DNA of 64,000 bases from Limosilactobacillus avistercoris (GCF_014836425.1 NZ_JACSQW010000006.1:1-64000); one strand, 5' to 3'. Shown: positions 53,910 through 63,163, numbered from the stretch's first letter. A program made the numbers and translations. The notes: a model not told the origin generated them from the sequence alone.

Positions 53910-54899
53910 ATGAAAAGAATGTCCGCAGTCATTATCCTGCTGCTTGGCTTTCTCGGTATTGCATTTTTCACCGAAAACGGCGGTGTTGTTAAGCAACGGG
54001 TACCAAAAGTCGGGGTATTAACCTTAATGCACCACCCTGCCTTAGATCAAATCTACAAGGGGTACGTCGATGAGCTGGCTAAGGAAGGCTACCACAACGG
54101 GAAAAACATTAAAATTGAATATGAGAACGCCAATGGTGACCAGAGTAATCTTAAAACAATGGCCAATACATTGACGAATAACAATCCAACGGTTCTCTTT
54201 GGGATTACTACACCCGCTGCTCAAGCGCTCGCTAATTCTACTACTAAAACACCAATCATCCTCGGTGGTGTTTCTAATCCTCAGGGAGCTGGCTTAGTGA
54301 AAAACAACCAGCATCCTGGTGGCAACATTAGCGGTGTCTCTGATTTAGCACCAATTCACCAACAACTAACCTTAATTAAGCAATTTGTTCCTAACCTCAA
54401 AACTCTCGGGGTAATTTATACTTCTAACGATAGTTCTGGTGTTACTGGTTACCACCAAATTGCCCGTGAATGTAAGAAGATGAATATCAAGCTTAAGGCT
54501 TACTCGATTTCAAACAGTAATGACTTGAACCAGGTTTCTCAACAAATGGTAAGCCAAGTAGATGCAGTAATTGTCCCAACTGATAATACGGTTGCTGGTG
54601 CAATGCAGACATTGGTAAAGAATGCGGATGCTGCTAATAAACCCGTCTTCCCTGCTACTGACACCATGGTTAAGCAGGGTGGCGTTGCAACATACAGTGT
54701 TAACCAATACAAGCTTGGTGTAATGGGCGCCAAAATGACCGTAAAAGTCCTTAAGGGAGAGAAAGTTGGTAACTTGCCAATTGAATACGTTCGTCGCGGT
54801 GAACCAGTCCTTAACCTTAAGCAGGCTCAAAAACTCCACTTACAAATTCCTGCCCAGTTCGAACACGAAGCACAAACAAAGGGGGAAGTATACAAATGA
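53910..54899 (+). CDS. trpX: Tryptophan-type ABC transporter, substrate-binding protein
   Basis: 329 residues of the PF04392-type binding-protein family, which includes the tryptophan-linked TrpX. One N-terminal hydrophobic helix has no lipobox Cys, so it is probably membrane-anchored rather than a lipoprotein. VGVLTLMHHPALDQIYKG, GITTPAAQALAN, GGVSNPQGAGLV and IVPTDNTVAGAMQ are family features. Trp specificity is inferred from the leader and the family. It overlaps trpY by 4 bp. Confidence 0.82.
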   Translation: MKRMSAVIILLLGFLGIAFFTENGGVVKQRVPKVGVLTLMHHPALDQIYKGYVDELAKEGYHNGKNIKIEYENANGDQSNLKTMANTLTNNNPTVLFGITTPAAQALANSTTKTPIILGGVSNPQGAGLVKNNQHPGGNISGVSDLAPIHQQLTLIKQFVPNLKTLGVIYTSNDSSGVTGYHQIARECKKMNIKLKAYSISNSNDLNQVSQQMVSQVDAVIVPTDNTVAGAMQTLVKNADAANKPVFPATDTMVKQGGVATYSVNQYKLGVMGAKMTVKVLKGEKVGNLPIEYVRRGEPVLNLKQAQKLHLQIPAQFEHEAQTKGEVYK

Positions 54900-55795
54900 A
54901 TCTAATCGTCTCATCTATCGGTCAAGGATTATTGTGGGCATTACTCGGTCTTGGTCTTTACCTTACATTCCGGATCCTTGATTTTTGTGATATGACAGTT
55001 GAAGGAACTTTCCCTCTTGGTGCCGCCACCGCAGTTACCGCCATTGCAAACGGAATTAACCCGTTTTTAGCAACGTTATTGGCGATCGGTGCTGGAATGA
55101 TTGCTGGCCTAATTACCGGTCTTCTTTATACTAAGGGAAAGATCCCAAGCCTCCTAGCTGGAATCCTGACCATGACCGCAATTTACTCCGTGGATTTACG
55201 GATCATGGGGAAATCTAACATCTCATTATTGGGAAAGCCAACACTTTTTAATGGTAATTTTCTTCGTCAACTTCCCCAATTCTTTGATAGTGTAACTGTC
55301 GGCTTAATTGTAATTATCATCGTAACGATCCTAATGATGATCTTTCTCGCCACCGATTATGGGCAAGCATTCATTGCAACCGGGGATAACCCCACAATGG
55401 CAAAGTCATTAGGAATTCACACTGACAAAATGATTAATGTTGGCTTAATGGTTTCTAACGGGATGGTTGCTCTCTGTGGTGCCCTCGTTGCCCAAAGCAA
55501 TGGCTATGCTGACGTTAATATGGGGATTGGGACCATCGTTATTGCCTTAGCTTCAATTATTATTGGTGAAGTGGCCTTTGGTGACCTCACTCTTAACCAG
55601 CGGCTCGTTGCAGTGACCCTTGGTTCAATCATCTATCGCCTAATTTTATTGGCAGTATTACAACTCGGCTTCTCCGCTAACGACCTCAACTTAATTTCTT
55701 CAATTGTCCTTGCAATCTGCATGATGCTACCACAATTGGAAAAGGTTGTTAATTTAAAAAAGCCAATCCTGAAAGGAGTGCAACCACATGAGTAA
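54896..55795 (+). CDS. trpY: Tryptophan-type ABC transporter, permease
   Basis: 299 residues with about eight helices of the branched-chain/ribose-type permease family. LLWALLGLGLYLTFRILDF, DMTVEGTFPLGAA and DNPTMAKSLGI are typical of the permeases paired with PF04392 binding proteins. It overlaps both neighbours, indicating a tight operon. Confidence 0.85.
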   Translation: MNLIVSSIGQGLLWALLGLGLYLTFRILDFCDMTVEGTFPLGAATAVTAIANGINPFLATLLAIGAGMIAGLITGLLYTKGKIPSLLAGILTMTAIYSVDLRIMGKSNISLLGKPTLFNGNFLRQLPQFFDSVTVGLIVIIIVTILMMIFLATDYGQAFIATGDNPTMAKSLGIHTDKMINVGLMVSNGMVALCGALVAQSNGYADVNMGIGTIVIALASIIIGEVAFGDLTLNQRLVAVTLGSIIYRLILLAVLQLGFSANDLNLISSIVLAICMMLPQLEKVVNLKKPILKGVQPHE

Positions 55796-56552
55796 GCCCA
55801 TTTTAGAATTAAAAAATGTCAAGACAGTTGTTAATAAGGGAACTGCAAACGAAACCACGATTCTCAAAGGAATTAATTTAAAAATTAACGAAGGTGACTT
55901 TATTACCATTGTCGGCACTAACGGGGCCGGTAAGTCAACCCTCTTCAATGTTATTGGCGGGAACCTCCATGCTGACAGCGGACAGATTCTTCATAATGGT
56001 AAGGACATCACCCGTTCAACTGAAGAACAACGAACGTCCTTTCTTGCCCGCGTCTTTCAGGATCCAAAGCTTGGAACAGCTCCCCGGATGACCGTTGCTG
56101 AAAATATGCTGCTCGCAACAAAGCGTGGTGAAAAACGTCACCTGATTTTGCGAAAACTAAAGCAAAATATGGAACGGTTCACCAAATTAGCTGCCACGAT
56201 GAATAACGGGTTAGAAAACCGAATGACCACCGCAACCGGAGCCCTTTCTGGCGGTCAACGGCAGGCGCTTAGCTTTTTAATGGCTACTCTCAAGCGCCCT
56301 GATATTCTACTATTGGATGAACATACTGCCGCCCTTGATCCGCACACGAGTCTGAACCTTCTTCATGCCACTGATGAGCGGATCAATCAGGATCACCTGA
56401 CAGCTCTGATGATTACTCATCACCTAGAAGATGCCTTAACATACGGTAATCGGTTAATTGTCCTAAAAAATGGCCAAATTAAAGCCGACTTTAAGGGCGA
56501 AGCAAAACAACAGCTCACCACTGACAAACTCTACACCTATTTTGAAGATTAA
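55788..56552 (+). CDS. trpZ: Tryptophan-type ABC transporter, ATPase
   Basis: 254 residues. Walker A GTNGAGKST, signature LSGGQRQALS, Walker B ILLLDEHTAALD and H-loop MITHHLEDA are intact. The Walker B Glu is followed by His-Thr-Ala where most have Pro, as is usual in this subgroup. It starts 8 bp inside the permease gene. Confidence 0.88.
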   Translation: MSKPILELKNVKTVVNKGTANETTILKGINLKINEGDFITIVGTNGAGKSTLFNVIGGNLHADSGQILHNGKDITRSTEEQRTSFLARVFQDPKLGTAPRMTVAENMLLATKRGEKRHLILRKLKQNMERFTKLAATMNNGLENRMTTATGALSGGQRQALSFLMATLKRPDILLLDEHTAALDPHTSLNLLHATDERINQDHLTALMITHHLEDALTYGNRLIVLKNGQIKADFKGEAKQQLTTDKLYTYFED

Positions 56553-56554
56553 CC

Positions 56555-56614
56555 TTGTAAATATTCCAAAAATGATATATATTAAAAAATGAAATATATC
56601 GTTTTTGGAATATT
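56555..56614 (+). promoter_or_regulatory. Promoter and ArsR-type operator dyad of the cadD gene
   Basis: TTGTAA (56555-56560), 17 bases and TATATT (56578-56583) overlap a 21-bp inverted repeat (56560-56580 with 56594-56614, one G-U-type difference). The arms contain TATTCCAAAAA. The ArsR-family protein encoded downstream is the natural candidate to bind it. Confidence 0.65.
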
Positions 56615-56627
56615 GGAGGTTTAAATC

Positions 56628-57203
56628 ATGAATTATTGGCTTCTTTTTGTTACCTTTATTGCCGTTAATCTAGACTTCTTCTTTATCTTGCTTTGTCTGG
56701 TCAATAAATATCCATTGCGAGACGTTATCATCGGTTACATGATTGGGGTCGCTCTCCTAGTTACTTCTAGTTTTGCTGCTGGAAAGGTGCTTGCACTCTT
56801 CTTTCCTGAATGGCTCCTTGGCTTCCTTGGGATTTTGCCAATTTACATGGCACTCCACGATAACGATGAAGATCCCAACCAACAATCAGCCACTCGATCA
56901 CCAATTCTGATCGTTCTCATAACATACCTTGCAGTTTGCTCTGGTTGTAATCTCTCGATCTTCTTACCAATCCTCACGGGAATTTCACTCAATCATTTTG
57001 GCTTGGCCTTAAGTTTCATTCTTACCCTCACCATTCTCGTTGTAATTTTGATTAAGGAAATTGGTAAACTATCACCAGTCGCCCGGTTCATGGATAAATA
57101 TAGCGAACTGCTAATGAAAATTATCTACATTGGAGTCGGAATATATGTTTTCTTCGATAGCGGACTGATCCGTCACTTGGCACAGTGGGGCGGTCTGGTA
57201 TAA
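56628..57203 (+). CDS. CadD-family cadmium resistance/efflux protein
   Basis: 191 residues and about five helices. Features are AVNLDFFFILLCLVNKY, GYMIGVALLV, GILPIYMAL and the Cys-containing SGCNLSIFLP, matching the CadD transporter family that lowers cellular cadmium or other cations. A large dyad covers its promoter and an ArsR-type gene follows, as in cadD-cadX pairs. The 3' end overlaps the promoter of the regulator. Confidence 0.78.
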   Translation: MNYWLLFVTFIAVNLDFFFILLCLVNKYPLRDVIIGYMIGVALLVTSSFAAGKVLALFFPEWLLGFLGILPIYMALHDNDEDPNQQSATRSPILIVLITYLAVCSGCNLSIFLPILTGISLNHFGLALSFILTLTILVVILIKEIGKLSPVARFMDKYSELLMKIIYIGVGIYVFFDSGLIRHLAQWGGLV

Positions 57204-57235
57204 TATTCACCAAAAAGCGATGGAGGCCTTCACCT

Positions 57236-57565
57236 GTGGAACAACCAGATGTTTTAATTAACGAAGCGGCAAAGATTTACAAAGTATTAAGCAATAGCAC
57301 AAGAATCAAAATTCTCTACTATCTCCGTCATCAAACTGATGAGGTTGATGTAAAAACAATTGTTAATGATCTTGGTCTTGCCCAACCAGTGGTTTCCAAA
57401 CAACTCGGAATCCTCCGGCGTTACCAACTGGTCTGTTCTCGTCGCTCTGGCACCCGGGTTTTCTACATCCTTGACGATCCCCACATTATGGAATTAACGG
57501 ATGACATGATTGCTCACGTTAAACACGAAATCAAAGGCGAACCCCACCCGAAGAATTTGTATTAG
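57236..57565 (+). CDS. ArsR/SmtB-family metalloregulator
   Basis: 109 residues. A winged helix contains YKVLSNSTRIKILYYLRHQ, VNDLGLAQPVVSKQLGILRRYQLV and the wing SRRSGTRVFY. The usual CVC metal site of CadC is absent, so the sensing site must be elsewhere (Asp/His residues near the C-terminus, DDPHIMELTDDM). GTG 57236 lies 9 bases after GGAGG and is preferred over an upstream Met inside cadD. TTGGCA and TATAAT with 16 bases between them lie at the end of cadD. Confidence 0.82.
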   Translation: MEQPDVLINEAAKIYKVLSNSTRIKILYYLRHQTDEVDVKTIVNDLGLAQPVVSKQLGILRRYQLVCSRRSGTRVFYILDDPHIMELTDDMIAHVKHEIKGEPHPKNLY

Positions 57566-57594
57566 AGAGAGTGCGAACCGCGACGGACTAGCTT
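57566..57594 (-). repeat. Truncated family B element, reverse orientation
   Basis: GAGAGAGTGCGAACCGCGAC reads as the reverse complement of the 3' arm of family B (GTCACGGCTCACACTCTC). Only the end is kept. Confidence 0.5.
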
Positions 57595-57629
57595 CCTTGC
57601 ATTACAATATCAATATCCTTTAAGATAAT

Positions 57630-57657
57630 AAGAGGCTAAGAGTATTCTTGGTCTCTT
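57630..57657 (+). terminator. Hairpin before the MATE gene
   Basis: A 12-bp stem with two G-U pairs (57630-57641 with 57646-57657, loop GTAT). The following tract is AT-rich but without a clear T-run, so termination is uncertain. Confidence 0.45.
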
Positions 57658-57693
57658 TAATAATTTAAACAATTTTTAACGGGAGGATTATTT

Positions 57694-59028
57694 GTGAATA
57701 ACCTATTTGAGCGTACTTCGATCAAAAAGGCCTATTTTACTCTTGCACTACCGGTAGTGTTAAGTATGGCTGTAACGCTTATTTATAATCTGGTTGATAC
57801 TTTCTTTGTTTCTAAGACTGGTAACCCTGACCTAGTTGCTGGAGTATCTCAGGGAGCGCCAATTTTTACCTTGATGATTGCGATTGGTGATATTTTCGGT
57901 CTTGGTGGCAGTTCATTAATTTCACGGCTTTTCGGTGAGCGTAAGGATCAACTTGCAAGAAACGTTTCCGGCTACGCTTTCTATTACTCAATAGCCTGTG
58001 GAATTGTTGTTACAATCATTCTATTAGTCTTTCAAAATCCAATCCTTCACCTACTCGGGGCCTCACCTAGTACCTGGAAGTACGCCCGTGAATATTACCT
58101 GGTAATTGCTTGGGGAGCGGCATTTATCATCTTTGGTTTATCGCCAACCAATATTCTTCGAACGGAAGGCCTAGCGATTCAGTCAATGATTGCCTCAATG
58201 GCTGGAACAATCATTAACATCTTCTTAAACCCGATCTTTATTTTCACCTGTGGATTAGGAGCTGCCGGCTCTGCCCTGGCAACGGTCACTTCAAGCGTAA
58301 TTGCAGATATTATCATGATCTATTACCTCAGAACGAAGAGCAAGAAACTGACGACCTCAATTCATGAAACGAAAATTAGCCGGCATTACCAACTTCAGAT
58401 CTACGCCATCGGGATTCCCGCATCAATTACCAACATCATGGTCTCCTTTGCCACTGCAATGACTAACCGCTACTTAATTTCATATGGAGCCAATAGTGTT
58501 GCTGCAATGGGGATTGCGATGAAAGCTAATTCAATCATTATTATGATCATGGTCGGTTTTGCCTTTGGTGCCCAACCATTAATTGGTTATGCCTACGGTG
58601 CCCGAAACGAAAAACGCTTTTACGAAATTATCCATTTTGATTTATTTGTTATTTCTTCAATTAACATTGTCTTAACAATCCTTCTTCTTATTTTTGCTCC
58701 TGAAGTAATTCGTATCTTTATGAACGATCCGGTAATCGTTAAAGAAGGAGCCTTGATGCTTCGCTGGTTATCTATAACAACTACTTTAGCTGGGATAATC
58801 CTGGTATTTACCACCGCTTTCCAGTCAATGGGAAAGGCTGTCCCGGCTTTTTGGTTATCATTCAGTCGTCAAGGGTTAATCTTTGGCCTAGCTATCGTTA
58901 TTTTGGCTCATTTCTTTGGTTATACGGGAATCTTAGCTGCTCAAGCATGTTCAGACGTGCTAACTTTGATTTTGGGACTAATCTTCTACAAAGTCTATGA
59001 ACCACACTTTGATAGAAAGGAAAGCTGA
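57694..59028 (+). CDS. MATE-family efflux transporter
   Basis: 444 residues and twelve predicted helices in two halves. IYNLVDTFFVSKTG, GDIFGLGGSSLISRLFGE and, in the second half, GAQPLIGYAYGARN are typical of the DinF/NorM-like branch. It exports drugs or metabolites with Na+ or H+. It starts at GTG with GGGAGGA upstream and ends near a terminator shared with trxA. Confidence 0.88.
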   Translation: MNNLFERTSIKKAYFTLALPVVLSMAVTLIYNLVDTFFVSKTGNPDLVAGVSQGAPIFTLMIAIGDIFGLGGSSLISRLFGERKDQLARNVSGYAFYYSIACGIVVTIILLVFQNPILHLLGASPSTWKYAREYYLVIAWGAAFIIFGLSPTNILRTEGLAIQSMIASMAGTIINIFLNPIFIFTCGLGAAGSALATVTSSVIADIIMIYYLRTKSKKLTTSIHETKISRHYQLQIYAIGIPASITNIMVSFATAMTNRYLISYGANSVAAMGIAMKANSIIIMIMVGFAFGAQPLIGYAYGARNEKRFYEIIHFDLFVISSINIVLTILLLIFAPEVIRIFMNDPVIVKEGALMLRWLSITTTLAGIILVFTTAFQSMGKAVPAFWLSFSRQGLIFGLAIVILAHFFGYTGILAAQACSDVLTLILGLIFYKVYEPHFDRKES

Positions 59029-59077
59029 ATAATAAAGCTTTTTAAGTTTCCGATTGGTTCTCCATAAAAAGAAGACT

Positions 59078-59121
59078 AAAAAACTTGGGGACGGAAAAAA
59101 TTTTCCGTTCCCAAGTTTTTT
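59078..59121. terminator. Bidirectional terminator between MATE gene and trxA
   Basis: A stem of about 20 bp (59078-59098 with 59101-59121, one mismatch) is flanked by A/T runs. It overlaps the trxA stop codon. Confidence 0.88.
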
Positions 59122-59434
59122 AGATTTTTCTTGAAAAGTAATGATCCAACTTTGCTTCAGGGTAGAAGCCCGTTACCTTTTCTTTAGCAACGCCATCGCG
59201 AAAAAGGATCAGGGTTGGGATGCTCATTACTTTGTATTTAGCAGCCATTTCTTTATTATCATCAACATTCAACTTCAAAAACTTAATTTTACCGGCATAC
59301 TTTTTTTCGAGGTTTTCCAATGCCGGAGCCATCATCTTGCAGGGGCCACACCAGGGAGCCCAGAAGTCAACCACCACCACTGGAGCAGAGCTAGTCAACT
59401 CAGCAAAAGTCTGGTCAGTCACAACTGTTGCCAT
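59120..59434 (-). CDS. trxA: Thioredoxin
   Basis: 104 residues with the active site WCGPCK, the cis-Pro segment SIPTLILF and the usual fold. It reduces protein disulfides. It lies 2 bp after terC, in a probable four-gene operon. Confidence 0.95.
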   Translation of the reverse strand: MATVVTDQTFAELTSSAPVVVVDFWAPWCGPCKMMAPALENLEKKYAGKIKFLKLNVDDNKEMAAKYKVMSIPTLILFRDGVAKEKVTGFYPEAKLDHYFSRKI

Positions 59435-59436
59435 TG

Positions 59437-60198
59437 CTATTCTTCCTTTCGTTTTGGTTGACGAAGATAGTGAATGATCATCGTAACGACAAAGACAATG
59501 AGGACAAATGCCCCAAAGTAACCGGATGGTATTTCAATGTCAATTGCCGGAATAGTTAAGAAGAGCTTAATTGCAATAATGAAAATTAAGACATACGCCA
59601 TTGGTTCCAGTTCTGGAATCTTCCGCATTAACTTCATAATAATTTCAGCGACACCACGCATACATGCAATCCCAATAATCCCCCCGATTAAGACGATTAC
59701 TGGATTATTTGAAATTGCCAAAGATGCCAATACGGAGTCAATTGAGAAGATAATGTCCATCATTTCAATCTGGGCAACTACCGACCAAAATAGCTTTCTT
59801 CCCGTTAAGTTTCCGCCTAAACGATGAATTAACGGTTTTTTCTCTTTCTTTTGCTTATGAGAAAACTTGGCACTGAAGAATCGGTACACTAAGTACATCA
59901 GGTAAACAGAACCAAGAACCTTAATTTCCCAAAAGTGGATCAAGTAGGTTCCTAACCCAATAACCAGGAACCGGAAAATATACGAACCCCAAATCCCGTA
60001 GAAAAGTGATTCTTCCTGTTCCTTTAGCGTTGGCAAGACTCGTGTTTGGGCAGCCAACACAATCGCATTATCGACCGAAAGCAAACACTCAATTAATACT
60101 AAGGAAAGGATAATCAACCAATCCTGTCCTGAAGTAATTACCATTGCCCAATTATGACCATCAAAGAATGGACCATAAAGCTTTTCTAAAAGTGACAA
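59437..60198 (-). CDS. TerC-family membrane protein
   Basis: 253 residues and about seven helices. DWLIILSLVLIECLLSVDNAIVLA and EMMDIIFSIDSVLASLAI carry the paired Asp motifs of TerC/YkoY proteins, implicated in manganese export and metalation of exoenzymes. There is no room for a yybP-ykoY riboswitch in the 22-bp gap before it. Transcription probably comes from the upstream genes. Confidence 0.87.
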   Translation of the reverse strand: MSLLEKLYGPFFDGHNWAMVITSGQDWLIILSLVLIECLLSVDNAIVLAAQTRVLPTLKEQEESLFYGIWGSYIFRFLVIGLGTYLIHFWEIKVLGSVYLMYLVYRFFSAKFSHKQKKEKKPLIHRLGGNLTGRKLFWSVVAQIEMMDIIFSIDSVLASLAISNNPVIVLIGGIIGIACMRGVAEIIMKLMRKIPELEPMAYVLIFIIAIKLFLTIPAIDIEIPSGYFGAFVLIVFVVTMIIHYLRQPKRKEE

Positions 60199-60220
60199 TC
60201 AATGTCCTCCTTTAATTTCT

Positions 60221-61123
60221 CTATTCTAAATGGTATTTTACCAGATCTTGACTAAAATAGTCAGGAAGCGGCGCGGTAATTGTAATTTTCTGATTACTAA
60301 ACGGCACCACTAACCGTTGCTTGTACCCGTGTAAGTACATTTTAGCTGACGAAGAAGGATTATAAATCGGATCTCCCACAATCGGATGACCGCTATATTC
60401 AAGATGAACTCTTAATTGGTGAGTTCTTCCCGTTCCTAACTTCAAATCAACCAGCGAATACTCCGAATTACTCTTAACCGTTTGATAAAAGGTTTGTGCC
60501 CGTTGTGAATGCTCACCATTAACCTTCCTTTTTCGAATATCACTTGGATCATTTCCAATTGGCCAGTCCCACTCACCGCTACCTTTGATTTGACCTTCAA
60601 CTAGTGCTAGGTACTCCCGATGAATTTTTCCCAGACTAATTAGTCGGTCTAAGATTGGCACAACAACCGGATTCTTCGCCACAATTACCGCCCCGCTAGT
60701 TTGCAGATCGATTCGGTGAACCATATATGCTTGATGGTGTAAATAGCCGGCAACATCGTTCATTAGCGTTCCGGTTTCTCCCGTCTCATTAGGGTGACTC
60801 TTTTGGCCTCGTGGTTTGTTAACAACCAGTAAATCACGATTTTCATACAGCACATCCAGCTTAGGATTGTTTGTTGGGATGTACTGATTATTACCTGGGT
60901 GGCGGAATTCATCCCCTCTAAATTGCAGCACCACCTGATCCCCAGGGTGAATTGCCGTGTTCATTGAATGGTACTTGCCATTTACCAACACTTGACGACG
61001 ACTACGGAGATAGTGAACAAACCGTTTTGGAAGAAGCCATTGTTGCTGTAATAGCTCACGAATGGAGAGCACTGGCTGATTAGCGGCTAACTGTTCCTGA
61101 ATCTGCCATTGATAGTTAACCAT
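60221..61123 (-). CDS. RluA-family pseudouridine synthase
   Basis: 300 residues. An S4-like N-terminus (LPKRFVHYLRSRRQVLVNGKY) is followed by the catalytic HRIDLQTSGAVIV, with the Asp that attacks uridine, and the downstream GRTHQLRVHLEYSGHPIVGDPIY. The target site in rRNA or tRNA is not known. Its start overlaps the stop of the upstream hydrolase gene by one base. Confidence 0.88.
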   Translation of the reverse strand: MVNYQWQIQEQLAANQPVLSIRELLQQQWLLPKRFVHYLRSRRQVLVNGKYHSMNTAIHPGDQVVLQFRGDEFRHPGNNQYIPTNNPKLDVLYENRDLLVVNKPRGQKSHPNETGETGTLMNDVAGYLHHQAYMVHRIDLQTSGAVIVAKNPVVVPILDRLISLGKIHREYLALVEGQIKGSGEWDWPIGNDPSDIRKRKVNGEHSQRAQTFYQTVKSNSEYSLVDLKLGTGRTHQLRVHLEYSGHPIVGDPIYNPSSSAKMYLHGYKQRLVVPFSNQKITITAPLPDYFSQDLVKYHLE

Positions 61124-62100
61124 TACTTAACCTCCCGAACAGTTAATTGGTCAGGGACATGATAAACTTTTGGCTTGTCCCAGCTAAGCATTTCCGGTGT
61201 TAATTGCAATTTTGTAATATCACCGCGGTGGTACGGTTGAAAGTAATAACTGCGACTCTCAGCCACCGTCACTGCGCGGTATACGGAATAGGTGCTCTGG
61301 TGACGAGTATTTTGCGGAACCGTGACGCTATCTAAGAGGTGCCACTCACTGATCACCCCATGCTTTTCATCCTGTGGGACATCTGATCGTTCCTTTAAAT
61401 AAGCAGCCCGAACAAATCTGGCACTTGGCGAATAATAACCTGGCGGATTGGTTTTCCCTGAAAGACGGCCAGTCGTTACCCGCGGTGTGTTGAGTGGGAC
61501 ACGATGTTTGTTAAAAGCTGGTGTAAATTCAACGTATTTTTCCATTTGCTGAAGCTGCTTTTCAAAATTAGGACTGTTAGTCACTACGCCTAAGGGATTC
61601 TCAATTACTCGTAACGGGTTTTGGGTTGGTTCAATCACAACAATTCTTCCCGTCCGGTCAGCAACCGCAAAGTGAAGTTCAGGATTACCATACTTGGTAT
61701 CGCTATTCTTTTCACTCATTAATTCAACTTCACCGAGGTGCTCTTCAATTTCAGCGACAGTTCGAAAGTTACCGAGAAGCCAAAAGATAAATTCATACGC
61801 TGCAAGCTGAACTTTTCCCTGATTACGCTCATCTACATAGTGTGCTCCGTTAGCAAATGTCAGTTTCTGCGCCATTAGACCATGCTCATTAACCCCATCT
61901 GATACATCAATCCGAGTTGCAGAAAGGCTTCCCCCGCCAACCATTGCATATTTATTTGTATAAATTCGGTGATCAAATGCAGTGGCCCACTTGAATTGTC
62001 GAGGAACAAATAACGGTGAGACTGCCAAGGCCGGCCAATCCATTGTTCGCGCCAATAAGTGAGTATGATCAAATGTTACCTGATAAATACTGGTACACAT
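61123..62100 (-). CDS. Choloylglycine hydrolase-family enzyme (bile salt hydrolase or penicillin V acylase)
   Basis: 325 residues of the Ntn-hydrolase family. The nucleophile is Cys2 after Met removal (MCTS). RTMDW, GVNEHGL, the VTNSPNFEKQL segment and SARFVRAAYL supply the expected Arg, Asp, Asn and second Arg. It hydrolyses an amide bond in conjugated bile salts, penicillin V or N-acyl homoserine lactones. The substrate cannot be decided from sequence. It is the first gene of the operon with rluA, terC and trxA. Confidence 0.85.
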   Translation of the reverse strand: MCTSIYQVTFDHTHLLARTMDWPALAVSPLFVPRQFKWATAFDHRIYTNKYAMVGGGSLSATRIDVSDGVNEHGLMAQKLTFANGAHYVDERNQGKVQLAAYEFIFWLLGNFRTVAEIEEHLGEVELMSEKNSDTKYGNPELHFAVADRTGRIVVIEPTQNPLRVIENPLGVVTNSPNFEKQLQQMEKYVEFTPAFNKHRVPLNTPRVTTGRLSGKTNPPGYYSPSARFVRAAYLKERSDVPQDEKHGVISEWHLLDSVTVPQNTRHQSTYSVYRAVTVAESRSYYFQPYHRGDITKLQLTPEMLSWDKPKVYHVPDQLTVREVK

Positions 62101-62193
62101 GATGGTTTACCTCCCCTTTTTTTATCTTAAGTTTATCTGATTTCCCGGGAAATAGTTATCATTTTGTCTTCAGACTGCTTTACTTTTCTCTGC

Positions 62194-62199
62194 TAAAAT
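62194..62199 (+). promoter_or_regulatory. Extended -10 promoter of the corA-type gene
   Basis: TGCTAAAAT (-10 at 62194-62199) with a poor -35, about 45 bases before the start codon. Confidence 0.5.
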
Positions 62200-62245
62200 A
62201 GTTGAATAGGATTATAAGCGATTTACGCAAGGGGGATGAACGGCA

Positions 62246-63163
62246 ATGTTAAGTACGGAGAGAATCAACGCTCATAGCTGGTGGATCAGTGTGTTTGAAC
62301 CACTCCCCCACGAGCGGCAGGATCTTATCCAAAAGTATGAGGTTACTAAGGAGCTGCTTGACTATGCCATTGACCCCTATGAAAAAGCTCGGGTTGAAGT
62401 TGATCCAGATGCTGGAGTTACTTTGCTGATCTTCGATGTCTATGTTCCAACTCACGAGGTAACTGCTCCACAGACCGCACCAATCGGTATTATGCTAACA
62501 AATAACAACCTGATCACATTCACAAATGCTAAGACTAACTTTGTTAACGGAACTATCGCTAACCAACTCAAACGTTTACAGAATCGCGATACCGTTGTTG
62601 AAAAATTAAATCTGGTTCTCGCTGTCCTGTACCGCTTGTCAACTGATTACTTTGGACCTTTACGCCGGGTTGACCAAAAGCGGCAACAAATCCAGCGCTC
62701 ACTTCAAGGGCGTACCGGTCGAAAAGCCATTACTGAATTTATGGAAATTGAAACTGGTTTGGTCTACATGCTTACTTCACTAAAAGGGAACGTTTCGTTA
62801 CTGGAAGAATTCGAGCGACGAATGAATCCGATCATGTCGACCCGTCAGAGGAATGACCTTGATGATGTTATTGTCGAAGCCCAGCAAGGACTGGAAATGG
62901 CACAAATGACTTCTGATGTCTCTGCCCGGGTTTCAAATGCATACAGCAAGGTCCTGGATAGTGACCTAAACCAAACAATGAAGTTTTTGACAATTTATTC
63001 AATTCTTCTTTCCATCCCCACCATCGTTGCCGGATTTTATGGTGAAAACGTCGCACTACCGCTGGCTAACAAGAGTTATTCCTGGATCATTACCATCGTA
63101 ATTGCAATTCTCTTAATGATCCTCTGCGCTGTCTTCCTAATTAGGAAGGATTGGTGGAAATAA
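62246..63163 (+). CDS. CorA-family divalent cation transporter, GEN variant
   Basis: 305 residues. A cytoplasmic alpha/beta funnel domain (about 1-165), long stalk helix (about 170-235) and two C-terminal helices form the CorA plan. The pore motif of CorA channels is YGMN. Here it reads YGEN (Gly266-Glu267-Asn268). The rest is intact, with IPTIVAGFYG before it and a short loop (VALPLANKSYSW) after it. AAGGGGG lies 10 bases before the ATG. Ion selectivity is therefore uncertain. Confidence 0.85.
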   Translation: MLSTERINAHSWWISVFEPLPHERQDLIQKYEVTKELLDYAIDPYEKARVEVDPDAGVTLLIFDVYVPTHEVTAPQTAPIGIMLTNNNLITFTNAKTNFVNGTIANQLKRLQNRDTVVEKLNLVLAVLYRLSTDYFGPLRRVDQKRQQIQRSLQGRTGRKAITEFMEIETGLVYMLTSLKGNVSLLEEFERRMNPIMSTRQRNDLDDVIVEAQQGLEMAQMTSDVSARVSNAYSKVLDSDLNQTMKFLTIYSILLSIPTIVAGFYGENVALPLANKSYSWIITIVIAILLMILCAVFLIRKDWWK

